Below are positions 6,826 to 8,183 of a DNA stretch of 8,183 nucleotides, one piece after another. Every line of letters begins with the position of its first letter. Within the stretch, counting starts at the first letter, position 1. Below the pieces are notes generated by a model, which was not told the origin of the DNA, made no database searches, and saw only the letters and a list, made by a program, of their open reading frames with translations. Source of the DNA: Clostridiales bacterium (lineage in GTDB: Bacteria > Bacillota > Clostridia > Oscillospirales > Acutalibacteraceae). The translations under genes and the position numbers were made by a program. The stretch lies in the NCBI GenBank assembly GCA_019421725.1, contig JAHZES010000089.1, positions 1 to 8,183 on the forward strand, read 5' to 3'.

Positions 6826-6854
6826 TTTACTTTTAAACTTTTGTGTGCTAAAAT
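6826..6854 (+). promoter_or_regulatory. Probable sigma-A promoter of the yerC-methyltransferase unit
   Basis: TTTACT (6826-6831, four of six to TTGACA) is followed after exactly 17 nt by TAAAAT (6849-6854, five of six to TATAAT). TGC directly before the -10 box gives an extended -10 element. Transcription would start near 6861, leaving a leader of roughly 54 nt that contains a palindrome (6879-6900) and the ribosome binding site GGAGG (6905-6909). It lies in the most AT-rich part of the window, between two unrelated gene groups. Confidence 0.6.
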
Positions 6855-6878
6855 TTTATTGTACTGAAGACCAGAACA

Positions 6879-6900
6879 CTTATTCCGTCAAAGGAATAGG
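6879..6900 (+). repeat. Palindrome in the yerC leader, possible operator or RNA stem
   Basis: TATTCC (6881-6886) and GGAATA (6893-6898) are exact reverse complements separated by GTCAAA. One T-G wobble and one C-G pair extend the stem to eight pairs. It sits about 20 nt downstream of the predicted transcription start and 4 nt upstream of the ribosome binding site. Because the next gene encodes a TrpR-like DNA-binding protein, an autoregulatory operator is a reasonable guess; an RNA stem modulating translation is the alternative. Confidence 0.45.
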
Positions 6901-6914
6901 AAACGGAGGACGCG

Positions 6915-7214
6915 ATGAATACAAAATTGAAGGATACCGGTGTGGAGTTCTTGTTTGAAGCGATCCTTGCGCTGGAAACAAAGGAAGAGTGCTACAATTT
7001 TTTTGAGGATCTCTGCACGGTACCGGAGTTGAAGGCGATGTCCCAGCGGCTTGCGGTGGCAAAGATGCTCAGCGAAAAGAAGGTTTACAGTGAGATCGTC
7101 AGTGAGACCGGAGCAAGCACGGCGACGATCAGCAGAGTAAACCGTTCGCTGAATTACGGCTGTGACGGCTATGAACTTGTTTTTAACCGTCTGCAGGAAG
7201 AAAAGGACAAATGA
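6915..7214 (+). CDS. yerC: YerC/YecD family TrpR-related DNA-binding protein
   Basis: This 99-residue protein matches my recollection of the Firmicutes YerC/YecD family, small all-helical proteins related to the Trp repressor. Recognisable blocks are LFEAILALETKEECYNFFEDLCTV (about 13-36), MSQRLAVAKML (42-52) and the helix-turn-helix region YSEIVSETGASTATISRVNRSLNYG (58-82), in which GASTATISRV is the recognition-helix signature. The family is presumed to regulate transcription, but its effector and targets are not well established, and similarity to TrpR does not by itself imply tryptophan binding. GGAGG (6905-6909) lies 5 nt before ATG 6915. The gene has its own promoter and a palindrome in its leader, which would suit autoregulation. 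Its stop overlaps the next start by 4 nt, so it is cotranscribed with the methyltransferase. Confidence 0.88.
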   Translation: MNTKLKDTGVEFLFEAILALETKEECYNFFEDLCTVPELKAMSQRLAVAKMLSEKKVYSEIVSETGASTATISRVNRSLNYGCDGYELVFNRLQEEKDK

Positions 7215-7987
7215 GCGGCGGTTACCAGAGCTTTGCACAGTATTATGATGGGCTGACGATGAATGTGGGTTATGAGCAGCAGGCGGAATGCTTTTGGAGC
7301 ATTTTGCGGAGGTACGGCGTAAAACCGGGCCTGCTGCTGGATCTGGCCTGCGGAACCGGCAGCCTTTCTGTGTTGTTGGCAAAGAGAGGCGCAGAGGTGA
7401 TCGGTGTGGATGCCTCGGGGGAAATGCTCTGTAAAGCGCAGCAAAAGGCGGCGGAAGAAAATGTTTCTGTGCTGTTCCTTCGGCAGAAAATGCAGCAAAT
7501 TGACCTGTACGGTACCGTAGACGCGACTGTTTGTACGCTCGATAGTATCAATCATCTGCTGCGCGTGAAGGATGTAAAGGAAACCTTTCGCCGTGTTTCC
7601 CTGTTCTTAAACCCGGGAGGGGTTTTTCTGTTTGATGTGAACACGGTGCACAAGCATCGGAAAACGTTGGCGAACAATACCTTTGTGTATGAAACGCCGG
7701 AGGTATTTTGCACGTGGCAGAACGAATTTTTTCCGGAAAACGATATTGTACGCATTACTCTGGATTTTTTTGAACGGGAAAAGGGGATTTATCGCCGCCG
7801 TCATGAGGCTTTTGAGGAACGTGCTTACGAAACGGAGCAACTGAAGGGCTGGCTGAAAGAGGCCGGCTTGGAGCCGGTTGGGTGTTTCAGCGGTTTTTCT
7901 CAGGAACCGGCGGTCAGAACGGACGACCGCATTTTGATCGCTGCACGCAAACCGGAACAGGCGGACACAATAAAAGATAGCGAGTGA
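7211..7987 (+). CDS. Class I SAM-dependent methyltransferase, substrate unknown
   Basis: This 258-residue protein has a Rossmann-type SAM-binding fold. Motif I is LLDLACGTGS (42-51), the acidic residue that should hold the SAM ribose is Asp67 in GVDAS (65-69), and the later motif block is VCTLDSINHL (107-116), followed by the strand LNPGGVFLFDVNT (133-145). It most resembles the small-molecule methyltransferases of the Methyltransf_25/11 type, beginning with the characteristic SFAQYYDGL (7-15). The substrate cannot be read from the sequence. The C-terminal half (about 155-245) is a mixed substrate-side region with ETPEVFCTWQNEFF and a closing ILIAARKP. Translation starts at ATG 7211, overlapping the yerC stop as ATGA, with AAGGA (7203-7207) close upstream; coupling with yerC is therefore likely. 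hslO follows after 33 nt. No key motif is missing. Confidence 0.9.
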   Translation: MSGGYQSFAQYYDGLTMNVGYEQQAECFWSILRRYGVKPGLLLDLACGTGSLSVLLAKRGAEVIGVDASGEMLCKAQQKAAEENVSVLFLRQKMQQIDLYGTVDATVCTLDSINHLLRVKDVKETFRRVSLFLNPGGVFLFDVNTVHKHRKTLANNTFVYETPEVFCTWQNEFFPENDIVRITLDFFEREKGIYRRRHEAFEERAYETEQLKGWLKEAGLEPVGCFSGFSQEPAVRTDDRILIAARKPEQADTIKDSE

Positions 7988-8020
7988 CACATCTGAGCAG
8001 GGAAGGAAGAAAGTTTTATT

Positions 8021-8183
8021 ATGGCGAAACAAAAGGATCATATCATACGCTGCATCACAACGGACGGCACGCTGATCGCGATGGCTGCGGATACCACAAA
8101 TACGGTTTATACGGCGCAGCAAATTCATGAATGCTCGGCGGTAGCAGCCGCGGCGCTGGGACGGATGCTGACTGCTTCTGTAA
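8021..8183 (+). CDS. hslO: Hsp33 redox-regulated chaperone, N-terminal part (3' end outside window)
   Basis: The first 54 codons are present before the window ends. The residues IIRCITTDGTLIAMAADTTN (8-27) and the later AVAAAALGRMLTAS (40-53) match the start of the Hsp33 family, whose N-terminus typically reads R-x-x-x-x-DG near the start and ends its first block with ALGR-x-LTA. Hsp33 is a cytoplasmic holdase switched on by oxidation of four zinc-binding cysteines near its C-terminus; that domain lies beyond the window and cannot be checked. ATG 8021 is preceded by GGAAGGAAGAAAG (8001-8013); its AAGGA core is 13 nt from the start, rather far, so initiation may be moderate. It follows the methyltransferase by 33 nt with no clear promoter between, so it is probably part of the yerC unit. 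Confidence 0.85.
   Translation, partial: MAKQKDHIIRCITTDGTLIAMAADTTNTVYTAQQIHECSAVAAAALGRMLTASV

Overview
This window is a conserved housekeeping locus from a Gram-positive bacterium of the class Clostridia, most likely Oscillospiraceae/Ruminococcaceae-like. The evidence is the order tig-clpP-clpX-lon-engB on one strand, strong AGGAGG-type ribosome binding sites, GTG as an occasional start codon, and a Firmicutes-type YerC/TrpR-like protein. The family-level placement is inference from gene order and protein flavour, without a database search. All eight recognised genes and the short incoming fragment lie on the + strand.

Layout: positions 2-100 hold the last 32 codons of an unidentified gene. 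A promoter-bearing gap (101-234) precedes trigger factor (tig, 235-1548). After a 139-nt gap with a terminator-like hairpin come clpP (1688-2269) and, 38 nt later, clpX (2308-3630), which together encode the ClpXP protease. A 132-nt leader with two separate inverted repeats precedes lon (3763-6195). The GTPase gene engB/ysxC (6208-6792) follows, its Shine-Dalgarno sequence overlapping the lon stop codon. A 122-nt AT-rich gap carries a possible weak terminator, a good sigma-A-type promoter and a palindrome. It opens a second unit: a YerC-family TrpR-like DNA-binding protein (6915-7214), a class I SAM-dependent methyltransferase overlapping it by 4 nt (7211-7987), and the start of the redox chaperone Hsp33 (hslO, from 8021, cut by the window end).

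The common theme is protein quality control. Trigger factor receives nascent chains at the ribosome exit, ClpXP and Lon degrade misfolded or regulatory proteins, EngB supports 50S ribosome assembly, and Hsp33 protects unfolding proteins under oxidative stress. YerC and the methyltransferase are not obviously part of this theme and may only be neighbours.

I found no mobile element, CRISPR array, tRNA, rRNA or novel defence-like system. All the enzymes have intact key residues. The points worth a second look are small: inverted repeats in the lon and yerC leaders, the tig-clpP hairpin, a C-terminal tail on Lon, and the absence of recognisable CtsR or CIRCE operators.
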